From: Emticicia sp037153985
Lineage (GTDB): Bacteria; Bacteroidota; Bacteroidia; Cytophagales; Spirosomataceae
DNA length: 64,000 bases
Assembly: GCF_037153985.1 (NCBI RefSeq)
Contig: NZ_JBBAYI010000008.1
Coordinates: 186,001 to 250,000, forward strand
Direction of reading: 5' to 3'
Shown here one piece after another: positions 34,570-43,953 of this stretch (position 1 is the stretch's first letter; each line of letters starts with the position of its first letter). The position numbers and the translations under genes were made by a program. The notes under the pieces are model-generated. The model ran no database searches. It saw only the letters and a program-made list of their open reading frames with translations, and was not told the origin of the DNA.

Positions 34570-35343
34570 ATGTCACAGGTAACCCTCATTTCTTGTATTG
34601 CTGCTTTTTTCGCAGGTTTTATTGATTCCATCGTGGGTGGCGGCGGTTTAGTACAAGTGCCAGCCCTCTTTATTCTGTTTCCGCATTATTCGGTGCCTCA
34701 GGTAATAGGCACTAACCGCTTTGCTTCGTTTATGGGTACGGCGGTAGCGGGGTATCAGTATGCCCGCAAGGTACAAATACCTTGGCGCACCGTTATTTTT
34801 GCAGGCATAGGCGCAGCCGTGCTGTCATACTTGGGCGCGTTAATTTCGAGCCGCATGAGCGCGCAGATACTAAAGCCCACCATTCTGGTACTCATGACCC
34901 TGATAGCCCTTTACACCTACCGAAAAAAAGAACTGGGTCAGCACGAAAAACTTCGCTTTGCCCTTGCGAGCGTTCCGTTTTATGGCTTGCTCATAGGCAT
35001 GGCTACTGGCTTTTATAATGGCTTTGTAGGCCCCGGCACGGGCAGTTTGCTGGTGTTTGGGTTTGTAAGCATTATCGGATACAGCTTTTTGTCGGCATCG
35101 GCCATAGCCAAAGTAGTAAATGTCATAGCCGATGTTTCCTCGCTTATATTTTTCGTTACCAAAGGCTTTGTTATGTTTCAGATAGCCCTGCCCATGATGC
35201 TCTGCAATATGCTGGGGTCTTACGCAGGCAGCAAAATTGCCATTCTGCGGGGCAATTCCTTTGTGAGAATCATTTTCCTGATAGTAGTTTTCGGGCTTAT
35301 TCTCCGGTTTGGGTACGATGTCTGGCAGATGTTCAGGAACTAG
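34570..35343 (+). CDS. TSUP-family permease (TauE/SafE-like)
   Basis: This 257-residue protein has the start GFIDSIVGGGGLVQVPAL and the second signature FYNGFVGPGTGSLLVFG, typical of TauE/SafE (TSUP) transporters of sulfite or organosulfonate-type anions. Seven to eight hydrophobic segments are visible. No neighbour indicates the substrate. It is probably an inner-membrane exporter or importer. Confidence 0.88.
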   Translation: MSQVTLISCIAAFFAGFIDSIVGGGGLVQVPALFILFPHYSVPQVIGTNRFASFMGTAVAGYQYARKVQIPWRTVIFAGIGAAVLSYLGALISSRMSAQILKPTILVLMTLIALYTYRKKELGQHEKLRFALASVPFYGLLIGMATGFYNGFVGPGTGSLLVFGFVSIIGYSFLSASAIAKVVNVIADVSSLIFFVTKGFVMFQIALPMMLCNMLGSYAGSKIAILRGNSFVRIIFLIVVFGLILRFGYDVWQMFRN

Positions 35344-35428
35344 GCAGAGGGTAGCAGCTTCTTGTTTAATGTAACGCTAATAGTATAATGTTTCCCACCG
35401 TAGGTAGCTCACTAGCAGGCGGTAGAGC

Positions 35429-36157
35429 TTAGTTTTTCCTCACCCGATACAAGTACGGTGCTTTATTGGCGGCTCCGGTAAACTTCTTGTCGAGGCGTTC
35501 CAGCACATTCAGTTCAAGAATTTTCTTCTGAAAATTATTACGCCTGAAAGGGCGGCCAAAAATAGTTTCGTATAAATCCTGCACTTCCTTCATGGTAAAC
35601 GTTTCGGGCAATAAATGAAACGCCACGGGTTTCTGGTCAACATACAGTTGCAGGGTTTGCAGGGCCTTTTCAATCATCTCGTTGTGGTCGAGTATAGTCT
35701 TGGGTAACTGCCTGATATTATACCACCCTATCGACTCATCCAGAAACGTTTTTACGGGCTTCACCTTCGCTATATCAACCAGCGCAAAATAACCTACCGA
35801 TACAAACCTTCTGGTAAACCATTGCAAATCATCATCCGAAAACCGTATTCCCCCGAAAGTCCCCTCATTGAGCGCAAATATTTCCTCCATCAATGCCTTG
35901 TTTGAACGCCCCGCCCGCCCGAAAGTCCTGAACTGCTCCATAAATACAGGGCTTATGCCCGTTCGTTCTTCCAGAATCCGGTGCGCTGTTTCGTCAATCC
36001 CCTCATCCTGCGCAATAAACCCGCTAGGCAAAGCCCAGAAATCGCCTACCATTTTAAATTTGGGTAGCAATACTTTCAATTGTCGTTCATGAAAACCAAA
36101 AATCACACAGTCAATCGAAAGCTGGCTAATTAAATTCTGTTCGCTCAGGGGTTTCAT
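35429..36157 (-). CDS. Nudix-domain regulator (NrtR-like)
   Basis: This 242-residue protein has an N-terminal Nudix-type domain (SIDCVIFGFHERQLKVLL, PSGFIAQDEG). Its Nudix box is degenerate: in GFIAQDEGIDETAHRILEER two of the catalytic Glu positions are changed. A C-terminal winged helix (FTMKEVQDLYETIFGRPFRR, NNFQKKILELNVLERL) follows. Members of this group (NrtR, AraR/XynR types) regulate NAD or sugar genes and bind a sugar- or ADP-ribose-type ligand without hydrolysing it. It is divergent from the sugar dehydrogenase gene at 36331, which it could regulate. Confidence 0.85.
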   Translation of the reverse strand: MKPLSEQNLISQLSIDCVIFGFHERQLKVLLPKFKMVGDFWALPSGFIAQDEGIDETAHRILEERTGISPVFMEQFRTFGRAGRSNKALMEEIFALNEGTFGGIRFSDDDLQWFTRRFVSVGYFALVDIAKVKPVKTFLDESIGWYNIRQLPKTILDHNEMIEKALQTLQLYVDQKPVAFHLLPETFTMKEVQDLYETIFGRPFRRNNFQKKILELNVLERLDKKFTGAANKAPYLYRVRKN

Positions 36158-36295
36158 TCTAAAAAAATCAGGTATAACATAAATGCACTTTTGTCTTTTA
36201 ACCGCAATATGCGCCGTTTATCATTATTTTTAGCCAAATACTAGATAAAAACAAGATATTGTCTCAAAAAAAGACATTAATACAATCTTCATTTG

Positions 36296-36303
36296 TAAAT
36301 TTG
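36296..36303 (+). promoter_or_regulatory. Promoter -7 element (TAAATTTG)
   Basis: TAnnTTTG consensus, 27 bp upstream of the start at 36331. It supports that start over the TTG at 36259, which would lie upstream of it. Confidence 0.5.
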
Positions 36304-36330
36304 TCACAATTACCTATCAATTTACAAAAA

Positions 36331-39300
36331 ATGCAACCGAAACAAATCAGATTTTTACTCACTTTGCTTGCCTCCATGGCACTCGCGCTGTCGTCATTGG
36401 CACAGGCAAGTAAAATTAATTTGCTCGTATTCAGCAAAACAGCCGCGTTTCGCCACCAGTCAATAGGGGCGGGCAAGGCCGCTTTAGCTAAAATGGCCAA
36501 AGAAAAAGGATTTAATGTAACTTTTACAGAAGATGCCTCGGCTTTTAACGAAACCGACCTCAAAAAATATAATGCGGTGGTGTTTCTGAGTACCACCGGC
36601 GACGTACTCAACGACCAGCAACAGGCTACTTTTGAGCGTTTTATTCAGGCAGGCGGCGGCTACGTAGGTATTCATGCCGCTACCGACACCGAGTACGACT
36701 GGCCGTGGTATGGCGGTCTGGCGGGAGCTTATTTCCTCGACCACCCCATGACCCCAAGCAACGTGCAAAAGGGTAAATTTATGGTTGTAAAGAAAAACCA
36801 TTGGGCTACACAAGGTATGCCCGACGAATTTGAAAGAAGCGATGAGTTCTATTCTTTCAAAGATATTTCTCCGAAAATTAACGTAGTAGTAAAAATAGAT
36901 GAAAAAAGCTATATAGGAGGCAAAAACGGCGATAACCACCCCATAAGCTGGTATCAGGAATATGACGGCGGACGCTCGTTTTATACTGCTATGGGGCATA
37001 CCGACGAAACCTTCAGCGAGCCGCTCTTCCTGAACCATTTATGGGCAGGTATCAGCTACGCCGCAGGTGGGCCAACCCCCAAACCCCTCGATTACTCAAA
37101 GGCACGCCCCGAAGAAAACCGCTTTACCAAAGTAATTCTGGAAGAAAAACTCGACGAGCCTATGGAGCTTTCGGTCTTGAACGATGGCCGTATTCTGTTC
37201 ATTCAGCGTAAAGGTGAGGTGCGCCTTTATAACACCAAAACCAAACAACTGAAAACCATTGCTAAAATTCCGGTAAGTATCAAATACAAAAACAAAGAAG
37301 GCAAAGAGTCGATGGGCGAAGATGGGCTGCTAGGGCTTAACAAAGACCCTAACTTTGCTCAAAACCACTGGATTTACCTGTACTACTCAGTACCCGAAGC
37401 CCCTAAAAACATATTGGCAAGATTTGAACTACGCGGCGACGAACTCGTGATGGATTCAAAGAAAGTATTGCTTGAAATACCAACCCAACGCGAAGAATGC
37501 TGCCACACAGGGGGGTCTATTGCTTGGGACAAAGCCGGAAACCTGTACCTTTCGACCGGAGACAACACCAACCCGCACGGCTCGAACGGATATAGCCCAA
37601 GCGACGAACGCGAAGGTCGCAGCGCATGGGATGCACAAAAATCATCGGCAAACACCAACGATTTACGCGGTAAAATTATCCGTATCAAACCACAGCCCGA
37701 TGGCACATACACCATACCTGAAGGAAACCTTTTCCCGAAAGGAACACCTAAAACCCGCCCCGAAATTTATACAATGGGCCACAGAAACCCGTTCCGTATC
37801 TCGGTCGATAAAAGAACAGGCTATGTGTATTGGGGAGAAGTAGGCCCCGATGCCGCCAAACCTGACGAAAAACGTGGCCCCGCCGGACACGACGAAGTAG
37901 GCCAGGCCCGCAAGGCTGGTAACTTTGGCTGGCCGCATTTCGTAGGCGACAACAAAGCCTATAATAAATATGATTTTGAGAAAAAAGAATCGCTCGAGAA
38001 ATGGGACGTAAACGCCCCAACCAATACTTCGCCTAACAACACCGGTCTGAACGTATTACCTCCTGCCCAAAAGGCATTTATCTGGTACCCTTATGCGGCT
38101 TCAAAAGAATTCCCGCTTGTAGGAAGCGGCGGCCGTAACGCTATGGCTGGCCCTGTGTTTTACGCCGACGATTTCAAAACAGCACAAAGGGCGTTCCCGA
38201 AATACTATGATGGCAAATTTCTGGAATATGAGTGGATGCGCGGCTGGATAATGGCCGTAACCATGGATAAAGAAGGCAACTACGTATCAATGGAGCGTTT
38301 TATGCCTAGTTACAAGTTCAGCAACCCAATGGATATGGAATTTGCCGAAAACGGCGATTTATATATGCTCGAATATGGTTCAGGATGGTTTACTGCTAAC
38401 GACGACGCCCGCCTGATTCGTATCGAATACAACGGTGGTAACCGCAAGCCACAATTGCAACTAGCCGCTAACCAGATGGGCGGGGCTGTGCCATTCAACC
38501 TGAAACTTAGCTCAAAAGGAACCGTTGATGCCGATGGCGATGCCCTCAAATACAGTTGGAAAATAACCTCGAAAGACGGTTTCAACAAAGTATTTACCAC
38601 GCCTGATGCCAACCTGACCCTTACTAAACCGGGTATCTATAAAGCTACTTTAACCGTAAACGATGGCAAAGGCGGCATTAATTCTCAATCAATTGAAGTT
38701 TCGGCCGGAAACGAACCTCCGGTAGTAACCTTCGAGATGCCTAAAGGAAACAAATCGTTTTATGTGCCTAACAAAACCTTTAACTACGAAGTAAAAGTAA
38801 ACGATAAAGAAGATGGTAGCCTCAACAACGGCATTGACCCCGAAAATGTGGCTGTGAATATCGATTATTTGGCCGAAGGTTTTGATAAAATTGCCATTGC
38901 ACAAGGCCACCGCTCGGCCGATGCCAGTGCCGCATTCAGCACAGGTAAAAAACTTATCGAAGCCAGCGACTGTAAGGCTTGCCATAGTGTCGATAAAAAA
39001 TCTATCGGGCCAGCTTACCGCGAGGTAGCCGCTAAATATAAAGGTGATAAAGATGCCCTTGAACGCCTCACGAAAAAAGTAATTACCGGAGGCAGCGGCG
39101 TATGGGGAGAAGTAGCCATGGCGGGTCATCCGCAACTCTCTACAGGCGATGCCTCCGAAATGGTCAAATATATTCTGAACCTTGCTAACGAAAAACCAAA
39201 AGAAAAATCGTTACCATTAAAAGGTTCGTATACGGCCAAAACCTCAGGCAACGACAAAGGCAAAGGTGTGTATATCATCAGAGCCGCTTACGAAGACCAA

Positions 39301-40056
39301 GGGGCTAACGGCTTGCCGTCAATCCGTTCGGAGCAAAACTTTACTTTAAGAAACGCCAAAGTAGGCCCACACGATTTTGATAAGTACGAAGATGTTAACA
39401 AGATGTCGTTTGGTGGCAATGCCTTTGCAATTCCGGCCAAATCGGGTGCTTACATGGTCTTGAACCAGATTGACCTCAACGAAGTAAGCGAGCTTGTTGT
39501 ATTAGCCATGGCTCCTAAGCCACAGGTAAATGCAGTAGGGGGTAAGGTAGAAGTACATCTCGACAACCCTAAGGGTACGCTAGTAGGGGAATCGGTCTTT
39601 ATGGAGCCAACCGAAAAAATGGAAATGAACCCCAAAACCCTAGTTGCTCCGCTCAAAAACGTGCAGGGTATTCATGATGTATACGTTGTTTTTGTGAATC
39701 CGAAAGCCGAAAATCAGTCGCTTATGATAGTTACAGGGCTGGAATTTAAACTCAATGGCCTTGAAGATGCTGCCACAGGTACATCGGCCACTGCACCAGC
39801 AGCCAACCTGACCGACTACGTTGGGAAATACAAAATGGAAGGCTTGCCAGTAGACTACATTGAAATTGAAAACAAAGACGGCAAACTGAATGTAAAATTT
39901 GGAGATCAGGGTGCCGAAATCAAACCTGTCGATGGGCCTGATACCTTCGGCGACGGCGAGAAAATAAAACTGAAATTCCTTCGTGATGCCGACCAGAAAG
40001 TAAATAAAGTAAAACTTGAGGCAATGGGCATGAGTTTTGACGGAAAAAAACAATAA
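36331..40056 (+). CDS. Giant ThuA - sugar dehydrogenase - PKD - cytochrome c fusion
   Basis: The start is ATG at 36331 (MQPKQIRFLLTLLASMALAL, a clean signal peptide); the TTG at 36259 would put a 24-residue polar extension first. In the 1241 residues, a ThuA-like domain lies at about 30-250 (LLVFSKTAAFRHQSIG, GIHAATDTEYDWPWYGG). A glucose/sorbosone dehydrogenase beta-propeller lies at about 265-640 (NDGRILFIQRKGEVRLYN, HTGGSIAWDKAGNLYLSTGD). A PKD domain lies at about 700-785. A cytochrome c domain has CKACHSVDKKSIGPAYREV at about 880, and a carbohydrate-binding-like domain sits near the end. It probably oxidises a sugar in the periplasm, passing electrons to its own heme. Confidence 0.88.
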   Translation: MQPKQIRFLLTLLASMALALSSLAQASKINLLVFSKTAAFRHQSIGAGKAALAKMAKEKGFNVTFTEDASAFNETDLKKYNAVVFLSTTGDVLNDQQQATFERFIQAGGGYVGIHAATDTEYDWPWYGGLAGAYFLDHPMTPSNVQKGKFMVVKKNHWATQGMPDEFERSDEFYSFKDISPKINVVVKIDEKSYIGGKNGDNHPISWYQEYDGGRSFYTAMGHTDETFSEPLFLNHLWAGISYAAGGPTPKPLDYSKARPEENRFTKVILEEKLDEPMELSVLNDGRILFIQRKGEVRLYNTKTKQLKTIAKIPVSIKYKNKEGKESMGEDGLLGLNKDPNFAQNHWIYLYYSVPEAPKNILARFELRGDELVMDSKKVLLEIPTQREECCHTGGSIAWDKAGNLYLSTGDNTNPHGSNGYSPSDEREGRSAWDAQKSSANTNDLRGKIIRIKPQPDGTYTIPEGNLFPKGTPKTRPEIYTMGHRNPFRISVDKRTGYVYWGEVGPDAAKPDEKRGPAGHDEVGQARKAGNFGWPHFVGDNKAYNKYDFEKKESLEKWDVNAPTNTSPNNTGLNVLPPAQKAFIWYPYAASKEFPLVGSGGRNAMAGPVFYADDFKTAQRAFPKYYDGKFLEYEWMRGWIMAVTMDKEGNYVSMERFMPSYKFSNPMDMEFAENGDLYMLEYGSGWFTANDDARLIRIEYNGGNRKPQLQLAANQMGGAVPFNLKLSSKGTVDADGDALKYSWKITSKDGFNKVFTTPDANLTLTKPGIYKATLTVNDGKGGINSQSIEVSAGNEPPVVTFEMPKGNKSFYVPNKTFNYEVKVNDKEDGSLNNGIDPENVAVNIDYLAEGFDKIAIAQGHRSADASAAFSTGKKLIEASDCKACHSVDKKSIGPAYREVAAKYKGDKDALERLTKKVITGGSGVWGEVAMAGHPQLSTGDASEMVKYILNLANEKPKEKSLPLKGSYTAKTSGNDKGKGVYIIRAAYEDQGANGLPSIRSEQNFTLRNAKVGPHDFDKYEDVNKMSFGGNAFAIPAKSGAYMVLNQIDLNEVSELVVLAMAPKPQVNAVGGKVEVHLDNPKGTLVGESVFMEPTEKMEMNPKTLVAPLKNVQGIHDVYVVFVNPKAENQSLMIVTGLEFKLNGLEDAATGTSATAPAANLTDYVGKYKMEGLPVDYIEIENKDGKLNVKFGDQGAEIKPVDGPDTFGDGEKIKLKFLRDADQKVNKVKLEAMGMSFDGKKQ

Positions 40057-40158
40057 AGATATTAGCTCCACAAAGGGAGTATCGTCAGGCCCACAACCTG
40101 CGATAAAGACGCTCATGCAAATTTTGTTTGAGTTTAAAAATAAAAATTAGATTAACGC

Positions 40159-40187
40159 AAACAGCCCCTTTCTTTAGGGGCTGTTTT
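40159..40187 (+). terminator. Terminator after the ThuA fusion gene
   Basis: AAACAGCCCC pairs with GGGGCTGTTTT around TTTCTTTA and ends in T residues. It lies 100 bp after the stop at 40056. Confidence 0.7.
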
Positions 40188-40302
40188 GTTTAGATTAGCT
40201 GTAAACACTTTGCTGCGCTAAGCCCCGTTTAACCCAGCCACCAAAATCATTTAATAAAAAAGCCAGCCTTATAATAAAAAAATTATTTTACGGTACGTTT
40301 TT

Positions 40303-40338
40303 AAAAACCCTCATAATGTACTAATTATGAGGGTTTTT
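40303..40338. terminator. Second hairpin terminator
   Basis: AAAAACCCTCATAAT pairs with ATTATGAGGGTTTTT and ends in a T-run. It probably acts for both strands, since arms and flanks carry A- and T-runs. Confidence 0.7.
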
Positions 40339-40417
40339 ATGTAAGTCTGCTGGGCAACAACCCCACCATGCCTGTTTTGGGCTTCCTTGTGTACTTCTGT
40401 TTGTATTTATTATTATG

Positions 40418-40425
40418 TAATTTTG
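40418..40425 (+). promoter_or_regulatory. Promoter -7 element (TAATTTTG)
   Basis: TAnnTTTG consensus, 27 bp upstream of the MBOAT gene start. A TTTG lies 14 bp upstream of it, shorter than the usual -33 spacing. Confidence 0.45.
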
Positions 40426-40452
40426 CGGCTTATTTGAATAGGCCGCCACATA

Positions 40453-41898
40453 ATGCTTTTTAACTCGGTAGAATTTATCATTTTCTTCCTGATAGTGACT
40501 TCAGGCTATTTTGCTATTCCACATAAGTTTCGGTGGTTATGGCTATTGTTGGCTAGTTGCTATTTCTATATGTTTTTTATTCCGGTTTATATCCTCATTT
40601 TAGGGTTTACAATCGTGATAGATTACTTTGCCGGAATCCTGATTGAAAACGCTCAGGGTAAAAAACGTAAGGCTTACCTTACCATAAGCCTGATTGCCAA
40701 TATTGGCGTGCTGGCAGTTTTTAAATATTATAATTTCTTCATCGAAAACATTAATTTATTACTACCTGCACATCACCTGCCGTATCTGTCTATCTTATTG
40801 CCTGTGGGGTTATCGTTCCATACGTTTCAGGCCATGAGTTACTCCATTGAAGTATACCGCGGAAACCAGAAAGCCGAGCGGCATTTTGGTATTTACGCGC
40901 TGTATGTGATGTTTTACCCGCAGTTAGTAGCCGGGCCTATCGAACGCCCGCAGAATGTGCTGCATCAGTTTCATGAAAAACATGAGTTTTCTTATAAAAA
41001 CATGACCGACGGCCTTAAACTCATGGCTTGGGGAATGTTCAAGAAAGTAGTAATTGGCGACAACCTCTCGCTCATGGTCGACCGCGTCTATAACGACCCC
41101 ACCAGCTATGAAGGTGTGCCGCTCATTGTAGCCACAGTTTGCTTTGCATTTCAGATATACTGCGATTTTTCGGGCTATTCCGACATCGCTCTGGGTTCGG
41201 CGCAAACCATGGGTTTCAAGCTCATGAAAAACTTCGACCGCCCCTATTTCTCAAAATCTATCTCCGAATTCTGGCGTCGCTGGCACATATCGCTCTCCAC
41301 ATGGTTCCGCGACTACCTCTATATTCCGTTAGGAGGCAACAAAGTACCTTATTTCAGGCAACTCTTTAACCTCTTTGTGGTAATGCTCGTGAGCGGCCTT
41401 TGGCATGGCGCAAGCTGGAATTTTATTATCTGGGGAGCCTTGCACGGTTTTCTGCTGGTAGCCGCCCGCCTCAGAGACACCTACTTGCCACAAATCAGAC
41501 TAAAAATAACAAACCTCTTTACCAAAATCATTCATGTGTTATTGGTGTTTGTACTGGTTGATTTCGGCTGGATATTTTTCAGAGCTAGCACATGGGCCGA
41601 TGCCAGATATATAGTTACGCACTTGTTCTCGAATATTCGCCTTGCCGACCTCCGCAACGCCGATTACCTCCGAGACAACGTCTTTCTTGGGCTATCAAAA
41701 CAATACCTTTTGGTGGTGTTGCTGTCGTGGCTATTCATGGAAAGCGTTCATTATTACCAGCGCAACAAAAGCATTGGCCTTATGCTTGCCACAAAAAACA
41801 AGTGGCTCAGGTGGGGGGCTTACGCCTTGCTTGTAACTTGGATACTTATTTTCGGAGCTTTTGAAAAATCCTCACAATTTATTTACTTTCAGTTTTAG
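40453..41898 (+). CDS. MBOAT-family O-acyltransferase (AlgI-like)
   Basis: This 481-residue protein has many membrane helices. Family markers are WRRWHISLSTWFRDYLYIPLGG and SGLWHGASWNFIIWGALHG, the latter with the catalytic His. This is the AlgI/PatA type that moves acetyl groups across the inner membrane onto polysaccharide. The next gene (7 bp downstream) encodes an SGNH-like partner, the usual pair for extracellular polysaccharide acetylation. The sugar target is unknown. Confidence 0.9.
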   Translation: MLFNSVEFIIFFLIVTSGYFAIPHKFRWLWLLLASCYFYMFFIPVYILILGFTIVIDYFAGILIENAQGKKRKAYLTISLIANIGVLAVFKYYNFFIENINLLLPAHHLPYLSILLPVGLSFHTFQAMSYSIEVYRGNQKAERHFGIYALYVMFYPQLVAGPIERPQNVLHQFHEKHEFSYKNMTDGLKLMAWGMFKKVVIGDNLSLMVDRVYNDPTSYEGVPLIVATVCFAFQIYCDFSGYSDIALGSAQTMGFKLMKNFDRPYFSKSISEFWRRWHISLSTWFRDYLYIPLGGNKVPYFRQLFNLFVVMLVSGLWHGASWNFIIWGALHGFLLVAARLRDTYLPQIRLKITNLFTKIIHVLLVFVLVDFGWIFFRASTWADARYIVTHLFSNIRLADLRNADYLRDNVFLGLSKQYLLVVLLSWLFMESVHYYQRNKSIGLMLATKNKWLRWGAYALLVTWILIFGAFEKSSQFIYFQF

Positions 41899-41905
41899 TC
41901 AGGAT

Positions 41906-42844
41906 ATGAAAAAGTTTTTAATCAAAGCCATTCTCATAACCTTGTTTATTGCAGGGGCGTTGTTTGTTTCGTTCAGGTATATCAGAGCGCAACGATACCC
42001 CTATAATGCCCAAACAATGGCAGGGGCCATTATCGACAAACACGCACGGCTCAGAACCCTGCCTTCGCCTCGCATACTAATTATAGGCGGGTCTAATGCC
42101 ATGTTTGGTTACAATAGCCGCGAGATGGAAAAAAAACTTGGGCTTCCTGTCCAGAATATGTCGCTAGCGGCTAGTCTGGGTTTGTCTTTTATGCTCAACG
42201 AAGTAAAAGAAAACGTAAGAGCCGGCGATATCGTACTGTTTTCGCCAGAGTATTTCCTGACCGAAGGCGATGCCAACGTGCAAAGGCTGCTTCGTGAATT
42301 ATACAAACCTGCTGGTAAATACATCGACTACACCAATAAGCTGGAAGCACTCAAGGCAGATGGCGTATTCATATCGCGCGAAATCAGGAACTATATCCTG
42401 CTTTTTATGTTCAGAAAACCCGTTAATACCGACGATGAAGCGTATAGCCGGCGTGCATTTACTGAAACCGGAGATTTAAAAGATAGTATCAGGCTACAAA
42501 CCCACCTGCCGCTCAGAGACGGCTTGCCCTTTTCAAAAACTGATTATAGCCACAATATTGCTAAAATAAATAACTGTATTGCACAGATTGAACAGAAAGG
42601 AGCCAAGCTATACTTTGTTTATCCGTCAATAGCTCAAAGCCAGTACCAACGTAACGCCGAAGCCATCGAAGACCTTCACCAGCAGTTTACAGCAAAACTG
42701 CACACACAAATGCTTAATAAACCCATTGATTCGGTATACCCCGATTCATCTTTTTACGACACCGTTTATCACCTTCGCAGCCCCGATTACCTCACACATA
42801 CCAACAAAGTAACAGGCTATTTGCAGGCAGTACTTAAAAAATAA
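41906..42844 (+). CDS. Membrane-anchored partner of the MBOAT acyltransferase
   Basis: The start ATG at 41906 has an AGGA ribosome site 5 bp upstream; the upstream Met at 41861 overlaps the MBOAT gene. The 312-residue protein has an N-terminal membrane helix (AILITLFIAGALFVSFRYI), then an SGNH-like core: ILIIGGSNAMFGYNSREMEK (G-S-N motif) and VLFSPEYF, with YPDSSFYDTVYHL at the end. It probably presents or transfers acetyl groups on the periplasmic side. The catalytic residues cannot be placed surely. Confidence 0.7.
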   Translation: MKKFLIKAILITLFIAGALFVSFRYIRAQRYPYNAQTMAGAIIDKHARLRTLPSPRILIIGGSNAMFGYNSREMEKKLGLPVQNMSLAASLGLSFMLNEVKENVRAGDIVLFSPEYFLTEGDANVQRLLRELYKPAGKYIDYTNKLEALKADGVFISREIRNYILLFMFRKPVNTDDEAYSRRAFTETGDLKDSIRLQTHLPLRDGLPFSKTDYSHNIAKINNCIAQIEQKGAKLYFVYPSIAQSQYQRNAEAIEDLHQQFTAKLHTQMLNKPIDSVYPDSSFYDTVYHLRSPDYLTHTNKVTGYLQAVLKK

Positions 42845-42932
42845 TCGCCATCCTGCCCCCCATAACTACCTGCATGGGAAAGCCTTTTAATAAAGAAACT
42901 GACAGAAATTTTCTGGTTTTATGGTTAACAAT

Positions 42933-42940
42933 TAATTTTG
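42933..42940 (+). promoter_or_regulatory. Promoter -7 element (TAATTTTG)
   Basis: TAnnTTTG consensus, 35 bp upstream of the protease start. Confidence 0.45.
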
Positions 42941-42975
42941 AAGAATGTTATTGAGATAGAATCATTGAAACTTTT

Positions 42976-43797
42976 ATGAGACGGATACTTTTTTTGCTCG
43001 TCGGCCTGACTTTCTTAGTGGGCGGGGCATCGGCGCAGGTAAGTTCACTGATGCTTAAAACGCTTATACAGGTAAAATCAACATTCGTTGACGAAAAAGG
43101 AGGGCAACATTCGGTATCCGGTGGCGGTTTCATTGTTAATGGTAAATATCTGGCTACCTGCTACCACCTGTACCATCCGAAATGGAGTGCCAAACGAGCC
43201 AAACGCATGATTGTTTACTACAATTTCAGCGTGACCGACAACAAGCAGTTGAAATCCGATTCGGTCGAGATAGACCTCGCCTATAAATACACAGGCAAGC
43301 AGTACGATTTCTCGAAGCATATCTACAAAGAAGACCAGCTTGAAACCGACTTCATTATTCTGAAACTCAAACGCATAATACCCGTTAAGCCATTGCCCAT
43401 GAATACAGGCAGTAATCTGCCCAAATACACACCCTTACCCATGATAGCCTTCGATAACCAGTCGAACAGGCTTCGCAACGATACCCTTATTTATGTTTAT
43501 CCGCAGTTTTTTGCCAAGAAAGAGGCTGCCTATCAACTGGTAGTATTCGGGCCTGCGCATCCGGGGTTTTCGGGGTCTCCGGTCTTTAACCTGAACGGCG
43601 AAATCGTAGGAATCATGCAATTAGGTATGCCCGAAATAAACGAAACTTACCTGAGTAATGTAGCAAAAGCAGGCTGGCTTACCGAAACCGATCTGGTAGG
43701 TATCAGGCGGGGATACATAGCCCTTGACCCATACAATATTTCCTTTATTACCAATATCAAATACTTTAACGACACCTACATAAAAAACTTTCGCTAA
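42976..43797 (+). CDS. Secreted trypsin-fold serine protease
   Basis: This 273-residue protein has a signal peptide (MRRILFLLVGLTFLVGGASA). The catalytic triad is placed by motif: His in LATCYHLYHPKW, Asp in LETDFIILKLKR, and Ser in HPGFSGSPVFNLNGEIVG. Chymotrypsin/DegP-type folds have this order. No PDZ domain follows, so it is the protease core alone, probably periplasmic or secreted. Substrate unknown. It stands alone with a clear terminator downstream. Confidence 0.82.
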   Translation: MRRILFLLVGLTFLVGGASAQVSSLMLKTLIQVKSTFVDEKGGQHSVSGGGFIVNGKYLATCYHLYHPKWSAKRAKRMIVYYNFSVTDNKQLKSDSVEIDLAYKYTGKQYDFSKHIYKEDQLETDFIILKLKRIIPVKPLPMNTGSNLPKYTPLPMIAFDNQSNRLRNDTLIYVYPQFFAKKEAAYQLVVFGPAHPGFSGSPVFNLNGEIVGIMQLGMPEINETYLSNVAKAGWLTETDLVGIRRGYIALDPYNISFITNIKYFNDTYIKNFR

Positions 43798-43880
43798 GCA
43801 GGTAGTTAGTATTTGTACTGGCGTAGGCCGGAGGCGTTTCAATCATATTTTTGCTGATTAGCTACAAACAAAAATAATAA

Positions 43881-43915
43881 AAATTGCGAGATTCTCGCAA
43901 AATCTCGCAATTTTT
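43881..43915 (+). terminator. Terminator after the protease gene
   Basis: AAATTGCGAGATT pairs with AATCTCGCAATTTTT around CTCGCAA and ends in a T-run. It also lies just downstream of the minus-strand gene that ends at 43954 and may act for both. Confidence 0.75.
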
Positions 43916-43953
43916 ATTATTCATCATTTTGCTTCAACAAACCCTACGTAGCT

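Noticed and set aside
36484..37038. 184-codon minus-strand frame under the ThuA domain
   Set aside because: It is a shadow frame of the real gene, with no family features or ribosome site.
39640..40116. 158-codon minus-strand frame under the ThuA fusion
   Set aside because: It lies inside a strongly coding gene on the other strand, has no domain, and its stretches mirror the codon pattern of the fusion gene.
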